64,000 bases of DNA, taken from Xanthomonas hortorum (GTDB lineage Bacteria; Pseudomonadota; Gammaproteobacteria; Xanthomonadales; Xanthomonadaceae). The stretch lies in NCBI RefSeq assembly GCF_002940005.1, contig NZ_MDEF01000003.1. One strand, given 5' to 3'. The translations under genes were made by a program, and so were the position numbers. How positions within the stretch are numbered: position 1 is the first letter of the stretch; every line of letters begins with the position of its first letter. Below, piece after piece: positions 1 to 8,305 of the stretch. A model generated the notes under the pieces. The model was given only the letters and a program-made list of their open reading frames with translations, had not been told where the DNA came from and ran no database searches.

Positions 1-1887
1 CGCGCACGCATGCCGCAGCGCATTGGTCAGGCTTTCCTGCGCGATGCGAAAACACGCCTGTTCGATTTCGTTGCCGGGGCGTACGTCCAGTGCCTGGATG
101 TCAAGTTCCAGACGCACCTGCGAGGCACGGAACAACATCGAGGCCTGCCAGCGCAGCGCCGCTTCCAGGCCCAGTGCATCGAGTTGTGGCGGACGCAACA
201 GCATCGACAGATTGCGCAGCTTGGTCACGGTGCTGTCGGCCAGCGACACGACTTCGAGCAGATCTTCGCGACGCGCGGCCGGGTCAAGCTCGTCCAGCGC
301 CGCATGCGCCGACAGCTTCATCGCAGTGATCGCCTGGCCAATGTCGTCGTGCAGATCGCGCGAGATCGCGCGGCGTTCGTCTTCCTGCAGCGAGAACAGG
401 CGCTTGGCCATCGCCTGCAGCTCGGCATTGCTTTCGGCCAGCGCATCGCGCATGCGTTCGGGTTCGCTAAGGTCGCGCACCACCAGCAACTTGCAGCCGC
501 GCCCACCGTAGCGGATATCGCCGGCCGACAAACCCGCATAGAAGGTACTGCCGTCGCGACGGCGCATCGCCCGTGCGCTGGATACCGGTTCGTTGCGATC
601 GCTGCCCGCACGCAGGTACTCGCGCACGATCGGCAGGTCGTGGTCGCCTACCAGCGTCTGCAGCGGTTCGCCCAGAATGGTTTCGCCCTGGAAACCGAAC
701 TGCGTCGAGCCAGCCGCATTGGCATACATCACGTGCTCGTCGGCCAGGATCAACACCCCATCGGGCAGCACCCGCACCAGCTCGCGGAATTGCTCCTCGC
801 GCTCGCGCAGCAGGCGGCGCGATTGCTCGCGCTCGCTCACGTCCTGCAACGTGCCGTGAATATGGCGGGCGCCGCTAGGTGTGGTCACGCTTTCGGCACG
901 CAGGTGCACGGTGCGCGGCTGCGAATCGCCGCCGGTCAGCGGCAGCAGCACATCGATCTGCACTTCGCCACCGGTGCACATGTCCTCGATCATGCGTTCG
1001 ATGCGCGTCTGGGTGGCAGTGTCCGATGCGGTCAGCAATTCTTCCAGCCGATGCTCGCGGCAATGCATCGGCACGCTGCGGCCCAGCAATCGGTAGATCG
1101 CCGGCGAATAGCGGCCCAGTCCGCTTGCGCGATCCAGCTGCCACGAGCCCAGCCGTGCGATGCCTTGCGCTTCTTCCAGCCGATCGAGCGCTTCATCGCG
1201 CAGATGTTGCGCCTGGCGCTCCTCGCTGCGGTCCACGGTGACCACCAGGCGGGCAGGGCCGCTGGCCAGGTGCAGCTGGTTGCTGCGAATCTCGACATGG
1301 CGCGGGCCGCTGCGGGTCAGCAGATCTTCGTGCAAGGTGCAGGTGTCATCGCCCTTGGTGCGGATCTGCGTGATGATTTCCTCCAGGCGCACGCCATCGG
1401 CATTCGGCCAGATCGCTTGCAGCGTCTGCTGCAGGAACTCATCGCGCTCCCAGCCGAAAAATTCCAGTGCCGCCGGGTTGGCATCCAGGATGCGCAGCGT
1501 GGCCAGGTCGTAGATCAAGGCCGGGCTGGGCAGAGCCAGGAACTTGGCCTGCAGCAGTTCCTCGGACTGCGCCAATTGGCCGTGCTCGTCCACGATCAGC
1601 GCGACAAAGCGGCGCAGCACCAGATGGATCACGATGCTCGACACCAGCAGGAAGCTCGCATCCGACCAGCGCTCCGGCGTGGCCGCGCCGGCCAGGTGCA
1701 GCAGTCGGTTGCCCAATAGCAGCCACACCACGCCCACCAGCAGATAGATGCCGGTCAGAGTCCAGAGACCTTGTTGCAGGCGCTCGGCGAGGCGAAGACG
1801 GGAAACCGGAGCGGACGAAAACGCGGGCGCGGCGACGGGATCAGGCATGGGTCCGCGAACGACCTTTGGAGCTGGCGATGTATCCAT
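1..1887 (-). CDS. PAS-domain sensor histidine kinase (C-terminus cut by window edge)
   Basis: Membrane sensor kinase of the HisKA_3 (NarL/DegS) type; its start lies in the window and its end is beyond base 1. Visible in 629 codons: ATG at 1887, two hydrophobic segments (about residues 41-59 and 78-98) with almost no periplasmic loop, then three PAS-like sensor domains (about 105-225, 225-345 and 355-475). The phosphoacceptor helix reads DLHDDIGQA, with His513 coded at 349-351. Sequence ends in the N-box of the ATPase domain (RIAQESLTNALRHA). The ATPase remainder and any receiver domain are not visible. It is divergent from the GGDEF-EAL gene. A NarL-type response regulator, expected for this kinase class, is probably encoded beyond the window edge. 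ATG at 1848 is an alternative start that keeps the membrane segments. Antisense plus-strand frames here are GC-driven shadows. Confidence 0.88.
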   Translation of the reverse strand, partial: MDTSPAPKVVRGPMPDPVAAPAFSSAPVSRLRLAERLQQGLWTLTGIYLLVGVVWLLLGNRLLHLAGAATPERWSDASFLLVSSIVIHLVLRRFVALIVDEHGQLAQSEELLQAKFLALPSPALIYDLATLRILDANPAALEFFGWERDEFLQQTLQAIWPNADGVRLEEIITQIRTKGDDTCTLHEDLLTRSGPRHVEIRSNQLHLASGPARLVVTVDRSEERQAQHLRDEALDRLEEAQGIARLGSWQLDRASGLGRYSPAIYRLLGRSVPMHCREHRLEELLTASDTATQTRIERMIEDMCTGGEVQIDVLLPLTGGDSQPRTVHLRAESVTTPSGARHIHGTLQDVSEREQSRRLLREREEQFRELVRVLPDGVLILADEHVMYANAAGSTQFGFQGETILGEPLQTLVGDHDLPIVREYLRAGSDRNEPVSSARAMRRRDGSTFYAGLSAGDIRYGGRGCKLLVVRDLSEPERMRDALAESNAELQAMAKRLFSLQEDERRAISRDLHDDIGQAITAMKLSAHAALDELDPAARREDLLEVVSLADSTVTKLRNLSMLLRPPQLDALGLEAALRWQASMLFRASQVRLELDIQALDVRPGNEIEQACFRIAQESLTNALRHACA

Positions 1888-1928
1888 CTTAGCCGTAACT
1901 CGACCCGGTTCGGTCGCGCCGCAAACAG

Positions 1929-4793
1929 GTGCCTCAACTAATCCGAAAAACGGCCGTTATCCATTGCGACTCCGAGGCAGGGGTCGATTCTTCGGAGTGT
2001 TCCAGAGTGGACTCAGGCGTCATTGCAAGCATGCTGCAGCACCCGCTGACCTCAGCGGTGGTGTTGTTGGATGCGCATGGCCAGCCTCTGGCGGCCAACC
2101 GCGTTGCGCAATCGCTTGGATTGCCGGCAACTCTCGGTGCATACGCCGAAGTATTGGAAAGCAGTCGCGCCCAGGTGGCCGACAGCGGTGGCATGGCGGC
2201 CTGTGTGCTGCCGGGTACCGGCGGTGGGCGCCTGGAAGGCTGGCTGCGCGCGGTGTGCGACGAACACGGTCAGGTGATGGCCTTTACCTTGAGCATTCCC
2301 GAGCCGATGGGCGCCGACGGTACCAGCCGCTGGGAAATGGGCCTGGACAGTGCCGATCACGGCTTGTGGGACTGGGACATTCCCGCCGACGTGGTGTATC
2401 GCTCGGAGCGCTGGACCCGCATGCTCGGTTACTCCGAGCAGCCACTGCCGAACAATCTCACCGCCTTGTCCGGGCTGATTCATCCTGACGACCACGCGCT
2501 GGTCAGTGCCGCCGTACAGGCGCACCTGGATGGGCGCACCGATACCTATGTGGCCGAATTCCGCTTGCGTCAGAGCGACGGCCAGTGGCGCTGGATTCTC
2601 GATCGCGGCCGCGTTGTCTCGCGTACCGCCGACGGCCGCCCGCTGCGCATGGTCGGCACGCATACCGATGTGCATCACCACAAATTGCTCGAGCAGCAGC
2701 TGCGCGAGCAGCAGGCACAGCTCGAAGACGCCCAGCGCATCGCCAGCATGGGCAGCTGGAGCTGGGACACCCAGAAAGATCAGCTGTGGGTATCGACCGA
2801 TTTCCTGCAGCAGCTCGGCATGACCCAGGTGCGTCTGCAGAGCGTTCGCGACATCCTGCGTCTGCTGGGCCGGCCTTCGATTGCGCAGCTGCGCGGCGCC
2901 TGGCGCAAGATCAAGCACGAAGGCATGCCGGTGCATTTCGAGCTGGAAATCAACGGGCTTGCCGGCGTCAATCCGCACCATCTGCGGGTGTGGGCGCAAC
3001 CGGTCTTCGATGGCGACGGCACCATGGTGCGCCTGCTGGGCCAGTTGCAGAACGTCACCGAGCAGCGTCAGACCGACGCGCTGATCCGCTGGCGCACCGA
3101 GTTGCTCAACCGCGTCTCCGCGCTGGGCAAGATCGGCGGCTGCGAAATCGAGGTCGACACCCGGCGCATGCAGTGGACCGAGGAGTGCTATCGCATTCAC
3201 GGCCTGCGTAAAGAGAACATCACCCTGGAGCAGGCGCTATCGCTGTACACCCAGGATTCGCGCGACGCCTTTGAAGCGGCGCTGCTGCGTATTTCCGATG
3301 GCGGCCTGCCCGAGCAGCTGGAGCTGTGTTTCTATCGCAACTCCGGCCAACGCGTGTGGGTGCAGGTACTGATCGAACTGGATCGTCGCGAAGGCCTGCC
3401 GCCGCGTTTCGTCGCCCTGTTCCGCGATGTCACCCGCGAACGCGAGGCCAACGAACGCATCGAACTGCTCGCGCATTACGACCGTCTGACCGGCCTGCCG
3501 AACCGCTTTCTGCTGCGCGAGCAGGCCGAGAACGCGATTCGCGAAGCGCATGAGCGCGGCCAGGTGCTGGCGATGCTGCTGATCGATCTGGATGGCTTCA
3601 AGAGCATCAACGACTCGTTCGGTCACGCCACCGGCGACAACCTGCTCAAGCTCGCGTCTTCGCGCCTGCATCAGCATCTGCGCAACAGCGATCTGTTCGG
3701 TCGCTTCAGCGACGACGAATTCATCGTGCTGCTGCGCGATCTAGGCGAGCCGGAAGATGCCGGCCACGTCGCACGCAAGTTGATCAGCGCACTCGGCGAG
3801 CCGCTGCGCAAGGACCACGTCACCCTCAAGCTCGGTGCCAGCATCGGGATTGCGCTGCAGGGCGAGGGTCTTTCGGATTTCGACAGCCTGCTGCGCGCCG
3901 CCGATGCGGCGATGTACGCGGCCAAGGAATCCGGTCGCAACACCTTCCATTACTACAGCCAGGACGTGCTGCTGCGTGCGCAGCGCCGCCTGGAGCTGGA
4001 GCACGCGCTGCAGGGCGCGCTCGAACGCGAAGAATTCACGCTGGTCTACCAGCCGCTGGTCAACACGGTCGGCGATACTTCGCCGGCGATCGAAGCGCTG
4101 ATGCGCTGGAATCGTCCTGGCCATGGCCCCTGCAGCCCGGTCGAGTTCATTCCGATCGCCGAAGAATGCGGCGAAATCGTCCGCCTCGGCGAATGGGTGA
4201 TCGGCGAAGCCTGCCGCCAGGCCGTGGTCTGGGACCGCGCCGGGCTCAACTTCAGCCGCATTGCGGTCAATGTGTCTGCGGTGCAGCTGCGCGAGCGCGG
4301 CTTTGCCGAGCGCGTGCTGGAAATCTGCCGCGACAACGGCTGGTCGCCGACGCGGCTTGAGCTGGAATTGACCGAATCGGCATTGATCCGCGATTCGGAT
4401 TCGCTGCGCCGCTGCTTCGAGCTGTTCGAACAGAACGGCGTGTTGCTGGCGGTGGACGACTTCGGTACCGGCTTCTCGAACCTGCACTATCTCAACCGCT
4501 TCCCGGTGCAGCGCCTGAAGATCGACCGCAGTTTCGTGCAAGGCATGCTAGACGACGCCAATACGGCCGAAGTCACCCAGGCCATCGTGCATCTGGGCCA
4601 CGCGCTGGGCATGCAAGTGGTCGCCGAAGGTGTGGAAACGGTGCAGGAAGACGCACTGCTACGCCTGCAGGGTTGCGACGAAATCCAGGGCTACTTCTAC
4701 TCGCGCCCTTTGTCGCCCCGCGACATGGCGCAGTGGCTGCGCGAAGCCGAAGCCGGCATGCGGCTCGGTGCACGGTTGGTCATCGCCAACTGA
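1929..4793 (+). CDS. PAS-GGDEF-EAL cyclic-di-GMP signalling protein
   Basis: Soluble multidomain protein (954 aa from the GTG at 1929) predicted to control cyclic-di-GMP. Order: about four PAS-like domains (residues 35-510), a GGDEF domain (about 510-680) and an EAL domain (about 690-940). The GGDEF active-site loop is degenerate: RFSDDEF (about residues 592-598) replaces the Gly-Gly pair, so cyclase activity is doubtful. The EAL domain keeps IEALMRW, the Asn of NVSA, ELTES, DDFGTGFS, the Lys of LKID and AEGVET, so a working phosphodiesterase is expected. Start is uncertain: GTG 2007 has a good GGAG nine bases upstream, and ATG 2031 begins just before the first PAS. No signal peptide or membrane segment is seen. 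Divergent from the PAS kinase, so both may be one signalling unit (inference). Confidence 0.9.
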   Translation: MPQLIRKTAVIHCDSEAGVDSSECSRVDSGVIASMLQHPLTSAVVLLDAHGQPLAANRVAQSLGLPATLGAYAEVLESSRAQVADSGGMAACVLPGTGGGRLEGWLRAVCDEHGQVMAFTLSIPEPMGADGTSRWEMGLDSADHGLWDWDIPADVVYRSERWTRMLGYSEQPLPNNLTALSGLIHPDDHALVSAAVQAHLDGRTDTYVAEFRLRQSDGQWRWILDRGRVVSRTADGRPLRMVGTHTDVHHHKLLEQQLREQQAQLEDAQRIASMGSWSWDTQKDQLWVSTDFLQQLGMTQVRLQSVRDILRLLGRPSIAQLRGAWRKIKHEGMPVHFELEINGLAGVNPHHLRVWAQPVFDGDGTMVRLLGQLQNVTEQRQTDALIRWRTELLNRVSALGKIGGCEIEVDTRRMQWTEECYRIHGLRKENITLEQALSLYTQDSRDAFEAALLRISDGGLPEQLELCFYRNSGQRVWVQVLIELDRREGLPPRFVALFRDVTREREANERIELLAHYDRLTGLPNRFLLREQAENAIREAHERGQVLAMLLIDLDGFKSINDSFGHATGDNLLKLASSRLHQHLRNSDLFGRFSDDEFIVLLRDLGEPEDAGHVARKLISALGEPLRKDHVTLKLGASIGIALQGEGLSDFDSLLRAADAAMYAAKESGRNTFHYYSQDVLLRAQRRLELEHALQGALEREEFTLVYQPLVNTVGDTSPAIEALMRWNRPGHGPCSPVEFIPIAEECGEIVRLGEWVIGEACRQAVVWDRAGLNFSRIAVNVSAVQLRERGFAERVLEICRDNGWSPTRLELELTESALIRDSDSLRRCFELFEQNGVLLAVDDFGTGFSNLHYLNRFPVQRLKIDRSFVQGMLDDANTAEVTQAIVHLGHALGMQVVAEGVETVQEDALLRLQGCDEIQGYFYSRPLSPRDMAQWLREAEAGMRLGARLVIAN

Positions 4794-4954
4794 CGCAGTG
4801 TGTGGCATCGCCCGCATTCAGAGCGGCTGACAAAACTGCTGCGAAGTCGCCGGGCGGGTGCGGCCGGCATCTACCGCTCGTGCATTCCGGTTCGTCCGCG
4901 CCTTCCACGCCGATCCTGATGACTGCTCGCTACATTTCGTTAGCCGCTGCTAGT

Positions 4955-5024
4955 CAATCGAGGGCGTGATGCCCTCACCAGCGCCAAGCAGCAGATCAGC
5001 GCTCTACAACTGATCTATCCGCGC
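4955..5024 (-). repeat. Remnant of dispersed palindromic repeat
   Basis: The first part (gtcaatcgagggcgtgatg then ccctcacc) matches the left border of the type-B elements. The second part is the reverse complement of the module that starts the copies at 63751 and 63881 (cggatagatca, tgtagagcg, ctgatctg). The central palindrome is absent, so it looks like a rearranged remnant. Confidence 0.55.
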
Positions 5025-5108
5025 AATCCAACCACTCTTCACGACAAGCGAGCTATCGAGTCGTAGCGTTGTTTGGCCAAGTCAAAAGTTGAGTCAGTCG
5101 AGGGCGCG

Positions 5109-5203
5109 ATCCCTCACCGCTAGCGGGACACGCCGTAAATCCATCTGTGGAGGCTCGGTGGCGGCATCCATGCCGCCACACGGTCCCGCAATCGGTGAGG
5201 ACA
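5109..5203 (+). repeat. Palindromic repeat element, type B
   Basis: MITE-like element about 95 bp long. The outer arms (ccctcaccgctagcgggac and gtcccgcaatcggtgagg) are imperfect inverted repeats around a central palindrome (gtggcggcatccatgccgcc). A close copy lies at 19371-19477. No coding capacity. Confidence 0.7.
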
Positions 5204-5346
5204 CCGCACCGGGAAGTTTGCCGGTTGCTTTATTGAAACCTGCTTGTCGATCGCGGTGCGCTGCGAAGCTGATCCAACTCGGTGTTATCCAAACAACACA
5301 CCATGCCTTGCTTGCAACCATGCACACCGACCATCTCCCACTGGTC

Positions 5347-5495
5347 CTTGCCCGCCCACCGTCGCGGGACCTTACGCGGCATGGATGCCGCGTAAGAGCC
5401 TACAAGGACGTACTTGCGGCGTGTCCTGCGAGGGTGGGCGGGCAAGGGCCCTGCAGCCAAACCGCAAATCAGCCGCTCTACGACCGATCTATCGG
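5347..5495 (-). repeat. Palindromic repeat element, type A, with tail module
   Basis: Terminal inverted repeats of 24 bp lie at 5347-5370 and 5423-5446 and match at 22 of 24 positions. Inside, 5371-5396 is a perfect 12-bp-arm palindrome (cttacgcggcat, gg, atgccgcgtaag). The tail 5447-5495 (ggccctgcagcc ... agccgctctacg) is the reverse complement of the leading module of the copies at 63751 and 63881, so this copy is inverted relative to them. It would fold into one long hairpin. It has no coding capacity and looks like a non-autonomous MITE or REP-type element. Confidence 0.75.
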
Positions 5496-5569
5496 CAGTC
5501 TCCAACGACTTGAAGAAAACAGAGATGTCGAGTCCTAGCAGCGCTTAGACGCAAACAAACGCTTGGTCA

Positions 5570-5612
5570 ATCGAGGGCCCTGCAGCCAAGCCGCAAATCA
5601 GCCGCTCTGCAG
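5570..5612 (-). repeat. Partial copy of the type-A tail module
   Basis: The bases gagggccctgcagcc, ccgcaaatcagccgctct repeat the tail of the element at 5447-5495 with minor changes. No terminal inverted repeat is attached. Confidence 0.5.
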
Positions 5613-5763
5613 CAACACATTGCGAGCGTCTAATACCCCCAAGAAAACCGAGATCTCACGGCTTTTTATCGCGAGCAAGCACCCATCTGGCAAGCGCACT
5701 CGCACAAGATGTCTCGCACCACATCATTCCCATGACATCGCATCGATCGAAGCGTCACGTTGT

Positions 5764-5826
5764 GTCGCAGAAGTCGCAGAAGTCGCAGAAGTCGCAGAAG
5801 TCGCAGAAGTCGCAGAAGTCGCAGAG
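5764..5826 (+). repeat. 9-bp tandem repeat array (7 units)
   Basis: Six identical head-to-tail copies of gtcgcagaa and a seventh ending in gag instead of gaa (63 bp). The unit is a multiple of three, so open frames continue through it as simple tripeptides, but nothing suggests translation. Copy number of such arrays often varies between strains. Confidence 0.9.
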
Positions 5827-5943
5827 CAGGCGGGCAGGGGAGGCGTCACCCTGGAGCTGCAATCGACCGGTGCTGTGTGCTCAGAGCCATGCCTGTCGGC
5901 ACGGTCTAGCTATCAGCGATACATCAGCAGTCACTACACATCA

Positions 5944-5971
5944 GCGGGGCGCCTGCCGAGGCACGCCCCGC
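5944..5971 (-). terminator. Hairpin downstream of the small gene at 5982
   Basis: GCGGGGCG (5944-5951) pairs with CGCCCCGC (5964-5971) around a 12-base loop. It sits ten bases past the stop of the minus-strand gene, but no T-run follows, so it may be only a 3'-end stabilising hairpin. Confidence 0.4.
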
Positions 5972-5981
5972 CTTTCACACA

Positions 5982-6266
5982 TCAGCGTCCGGAAACGCCG
6001 ACCGCAGCGCCGTCCAGGCCCAGATCCCAGGCCACGGTTGCAAACAGCAGGTCTTCTTCGCTGCAGCTGCGGCGCGGGTTGCGCATCGCTTGCACTTCCG
6101 CACGTGCGGCGCATTCCAGACGTTCCAACGCGGCCGGCATGCGCACGCGTCGCGGTGTGGGCTTTGCTGCGGCGCTCTGGGCGATACGCTCGGCCTGTGC
6201 AGCAGCCACAACTGCGGATTCCCGCACAGCGGTGGGGACATCGAGGGTCGGGGCGAGAAGCGTCAT
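5982..6266 (-). CDS. Small hypothetical protein (94 aa)
   Basis: I do not recognise this protein. It is Ala/Arg-rich, with a mid-region (PRRVRMPAALERLE) followed by an acidic C-terminal part (CSEEDLLFATVAWDLG). There is no signal peptide or membrane segment. It lies downstream of the chemoreceptor gene on the same strand but beyond that gene's terminator hairpin, and a hairpin follows its own stop. No strong ribosome-binding site precedes the ATG at 6266. The overlapping plus-strand frames contain the tandem repeat and look like shadows. Reality of the gene is uncertain. Confidence 0.45.
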   Translation of the reverse strand: MTLLAPTLDVPTAVRESAVVAAAQAERIAQSAAAKPTPRRVRMPAALERLECAARAEVQAMRNPRRSCSEEDLLFATVAWDLGLDGAAVGVSGR

Positions 6267-6295
6267 GAGCGGAACACCAGGTCGTTGCGGAACGA

Positions 6296-6317
6296 CAAAT
6301 CCCCGGAAGGCCGGGGA
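6296..6317 (-). terminator. Terminator of the chemoreceptor gene
   Basis: CCCCGG (6301-6306), a four-base loop and CCGGGG (6311-6316), followed on the minus strand by atttgt. It lies about 36 bases past the chemoreceptor stop. The T-run is short. Confidence 0.6.
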
Positions 6318-6352
6318 ATGTCGGGATCAGAAGCTGCGGGCAGGCATCGGTC

Positions 6353-7543
6353 TTAGAACAACTCGACCGTGCCGGCACCCATGCCTTGCTGTGCCACCGG
6401 CTTGTGCGGCGGACGTTCCCATTCCACACGCATGTCGCGCAGGCGGGTGGACACCTTCTGCAGCGCGGCGACCAGATCGCTGTCGTACACGCCGCCATTG
6501 CGATGCAGCAGTTCCTGCAGCGCCACCGCTTCACGGTTGATCGCGGTGAGGCGATCGAGGTGCGTGTGGATGCCGCTCAGCGTCTGCGTGGCGATGTCCT
6601 CGAACTGCAGGGCACGCACCGCTTCGGCCACGCTACCGTCGATGGAGCGCGCGCACTCGGAGATTTCGCGCATGCCATCGCCCAACGAGGCGTTGATCTG
6701 AGCCACATTCTCCAGCATCGCCGCCGATTCATGGCGGGCTTCGCGGGAGCGATCCATGTGACGCGAGGCCAGCTGCGAGACCGTTTCACGCACCTTGGCG
6801 ATCGATTCCTTGGAGCTGTGCGCCAGCTTGCGGATCTGTTCGTTGAAAGTGGTGGAACGCTCGGACAGATTGCGCACCTCGTCGGCGACCACCGCGAAGC
6901 CGCGACCGGCTTCACCGGCACGTGCTGCTTCGATGGCGGCGTTCAAGGCCAGCAGGTTGGTCTGGTCGGCGATCGACTTGACGTCTTCCAGCAGCGCGAA
7001 GATGCCATCCAGGTGCTGCGCCATCTCATCGATGTGGTGCACCGTGTTGGTACTTTGGCCGCTCACCTGTTCCAACGCTTCCACCAACTGCTCCATGCGG
7101 GAGCTGGCGTGCTGGGCGAAGCGGGCGACGTCGACGCCGGCGCTGCCGTCGTCACCGGCACGGTCGACGATGCGGGCCAGTGCCTGGCTTTGCTGGCGCG
7201 ACTTGCGGTTCATCGCTTCGAAGCTGCCACCCAGACCGGACACGGCCTGGCGGATCAGTTCGCGGGCACGCTCGACTTCCGAGCGCGAACCGTCGACTTC
7301 GTTGCTGACGAACGTACGCAGTTCGTTGAGCAGTTGATCCTGCTCGCGCAGGATGCGGGTCTGGTCCGGATTGCGCCGGAACTGGGAATACGTCACCCAG
7401 GCAGCGAAAACCAACCAACTAAGGGTCATGGTCGCCAGGATCGCCCAGCGCACCGAAGCGGGCCAGTCGAATCCGACAGCGAAGGGAAACAGCAAGGTCA
7501 GAGCCAAAGGGGCGGCTAGACGGATCAGTGGACGTGAATACAT
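6353..7543 (-). CDS. Methyl-accepting chemotaxis protein without a periplasmic sensor domain
   Basis: Membrane-anchored chemoreceptor-type signalling protein (396 aa). Two adjacent N-terminal hydrophobic segments (about residues 8-26 and 33-53) leave almost no periplasmic loop. No clear HAMP domain follows; the rest is a long coiled-coil signalling domain with the hairpin-tip core (IADQTNLLALNAAIEAARAG, then GRGFAVVADEVRNLSERS), which contacts CheA/CheW in this family. The missing ligand domain suggests it senses a membrane or cytoplasmic cue or works with a partner (inference). The ATG at 7543 was chosen because it begins directly before the first membrane helix; an upstream TTG at 7630 would add 29 unlikely residues. 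No other chemotaxis gene is nearby. Confidence 0.88.
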   Translation of the reverse strand: MYSRPLIRLAAPLALTLLFPFAVGFDWPASVRWAILATMTLSWLVFAAWVTYSQFRRNPDQTRILREQDQLLNELRTFVSNEVDGSRSEVERARELIRQAVSGLGGSFEAMNRKSRQQSQALARIVDRAGDDGSAGVDVARFAQHASSRMEQLVEALEQVSGQSTNTVHHIDEMAQHLDGIFALLEDVKSIADQTNLLALNAAIEAARAGEAGRGFAVVADEVRNLSERSTTFNEQIRKLAHSSKESIAKVRETVSQLASRHMDRSREARHESAAMLENVAQINASLGDGMREISECARSIDGSVAEAVRALQFEDIATQTLSGIHTHLDRLTAINREAVALQELLHRNGGVYDSDLVAALQKVSTRLRDMRVEWERPPHKPVAQQGMGAGTVELF

Positions 7544-7690
7544 GGGCGTTCTCGGCAGAGTCACGGTTGCTGTATCGGCCGTCCCCCCTTTGTCTTTAGC
7601 GACGATCGCCACATCGTCTCGCCCATTCAACCGCTGTTGACGCGCGCCAGCGGCCGCTAGCGCGTGTTGCAGACCGGGTGTGTCGCGGTG

Positions 7691-8305
7691 TCAGCGCAGC
7701 GCGCGGTCCACCGCTTCGAGCATGGCGCGCTTGGCAAACAAGAAATCCCACAGGCTGCCGCCCATCTGCCGCCACAACACGGCCGAGCGTACTGCAGCGA
7801 GCAACAAGGCCCGGATTTCTGCGACCACACCCGCCTGGCCCAGGTAATGCGGGTTGCCTTGCACCATCACCTTGGGGCGCAAATGGCTGATGGTCTGCGC
7901 ATACAGTGCGCCCAGCGCGCTCAGCACGTCGGGATGGCCGCTGTCGCCCAGCGTCTGCGCCTGACGTGCAGCCGCCTCGATGCCGTTGGACACGGTGGTG
8001 ACGGTGGCGGTGTCGCGCACGAAGCGGCGCTCCAGCTGCAGCACCGCCAACGCCAGGCGCGGCAACACCTCGTCCTGGCCCTGATTACGGAAGTAGTTGT
8101 GCAGCAGCCGCAGACCGGGCGCCAGATCGGTTGGCGAGCCGTACACGGCCTCCGGCGACGACGCATCCACCCGGAACACGCTGTCCATGGCGGTGCGCAC
8201 CGTTGCCGCTTCCGAATGCCCGGTTTCGGCGATCCGCCGCACCTGCTGCAAGGCCTGGGCGACGCCGGCCAGCGCCAGCACACGGTGATCCATGGAAGAA
8301 CTCAT
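7691..8305 (-). CDS. hflD: High frequency lysogenization protein HflD
   Basis: HflD homologue (204 aa), an all-helical, peripherally membrane-associated protein. In E. coli it binds phage lambda CII; its housekeeping role is poorly defined. The body (HNYFRNQGQDEVLPRLALAV, then ALYAQTISHLRPKVMVQG) matches the family, as does the length. The ATG at 8305 shares one base with the mnmA stop (TGATG), which indicates translational coupling. The order nudJ-mnmA-hflD is the same as in E. coli, where purB follows; here a chemoreceptor gene follows instead. Confidence 0.92.
   Translation of the reverse strand: MSSSMDHRVLALAGVAQALQQVRRIAETGHSEAATVRTAMDSVFRVDASSPEAVYGSPTDLAPGLRLLHNYFRNQGQDEVLPRLALAVLQLERRFVRDTATVTTVSNGIEAAARQAQTLGDSGHPDVLSALGALYAQTISHLRPKVMVQGNPHYLGQAGVVAEIRALLLAAVRSAVLWRQMGGSLWDFLFAKRAMLEAVDRALR

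Larger units (their letters stand above)
4794..5981. other. Repeat-rich intergenic stretch
   Basis: About 1.2 kb with no credible gene between the GGDEF-EAL gene and a small minus-strand gene. It holds two palindromic repeat elements (5109-5203 and 5347-5495), partial copies of the same modules (near 4955-5024 and 5570-5612), and a 9-bp tandem array (5764-5826). Open frames that cross it are low-complexity or mirror the minus-strand gene downstream. Confidence 0.75.

Noticed and set aside
10..1719. Long plus-strand open frame (569 codons) opposite the PAS kinase
   Set aside because: It is antisense to a frame with clear PAS and HisKA_3 motifs and shows only Arg/Gln/His-rich low-complexity sequence, as expected from high GC.
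5563..6540. Plus-strand frame containing the 9-bp array as a tripeptide repeat
   Set aside because: No ribosome-binding site, Arg/Cys-rich sequence, and its second half is antisense to the small minus-strand gene and the chemoreceptor end.
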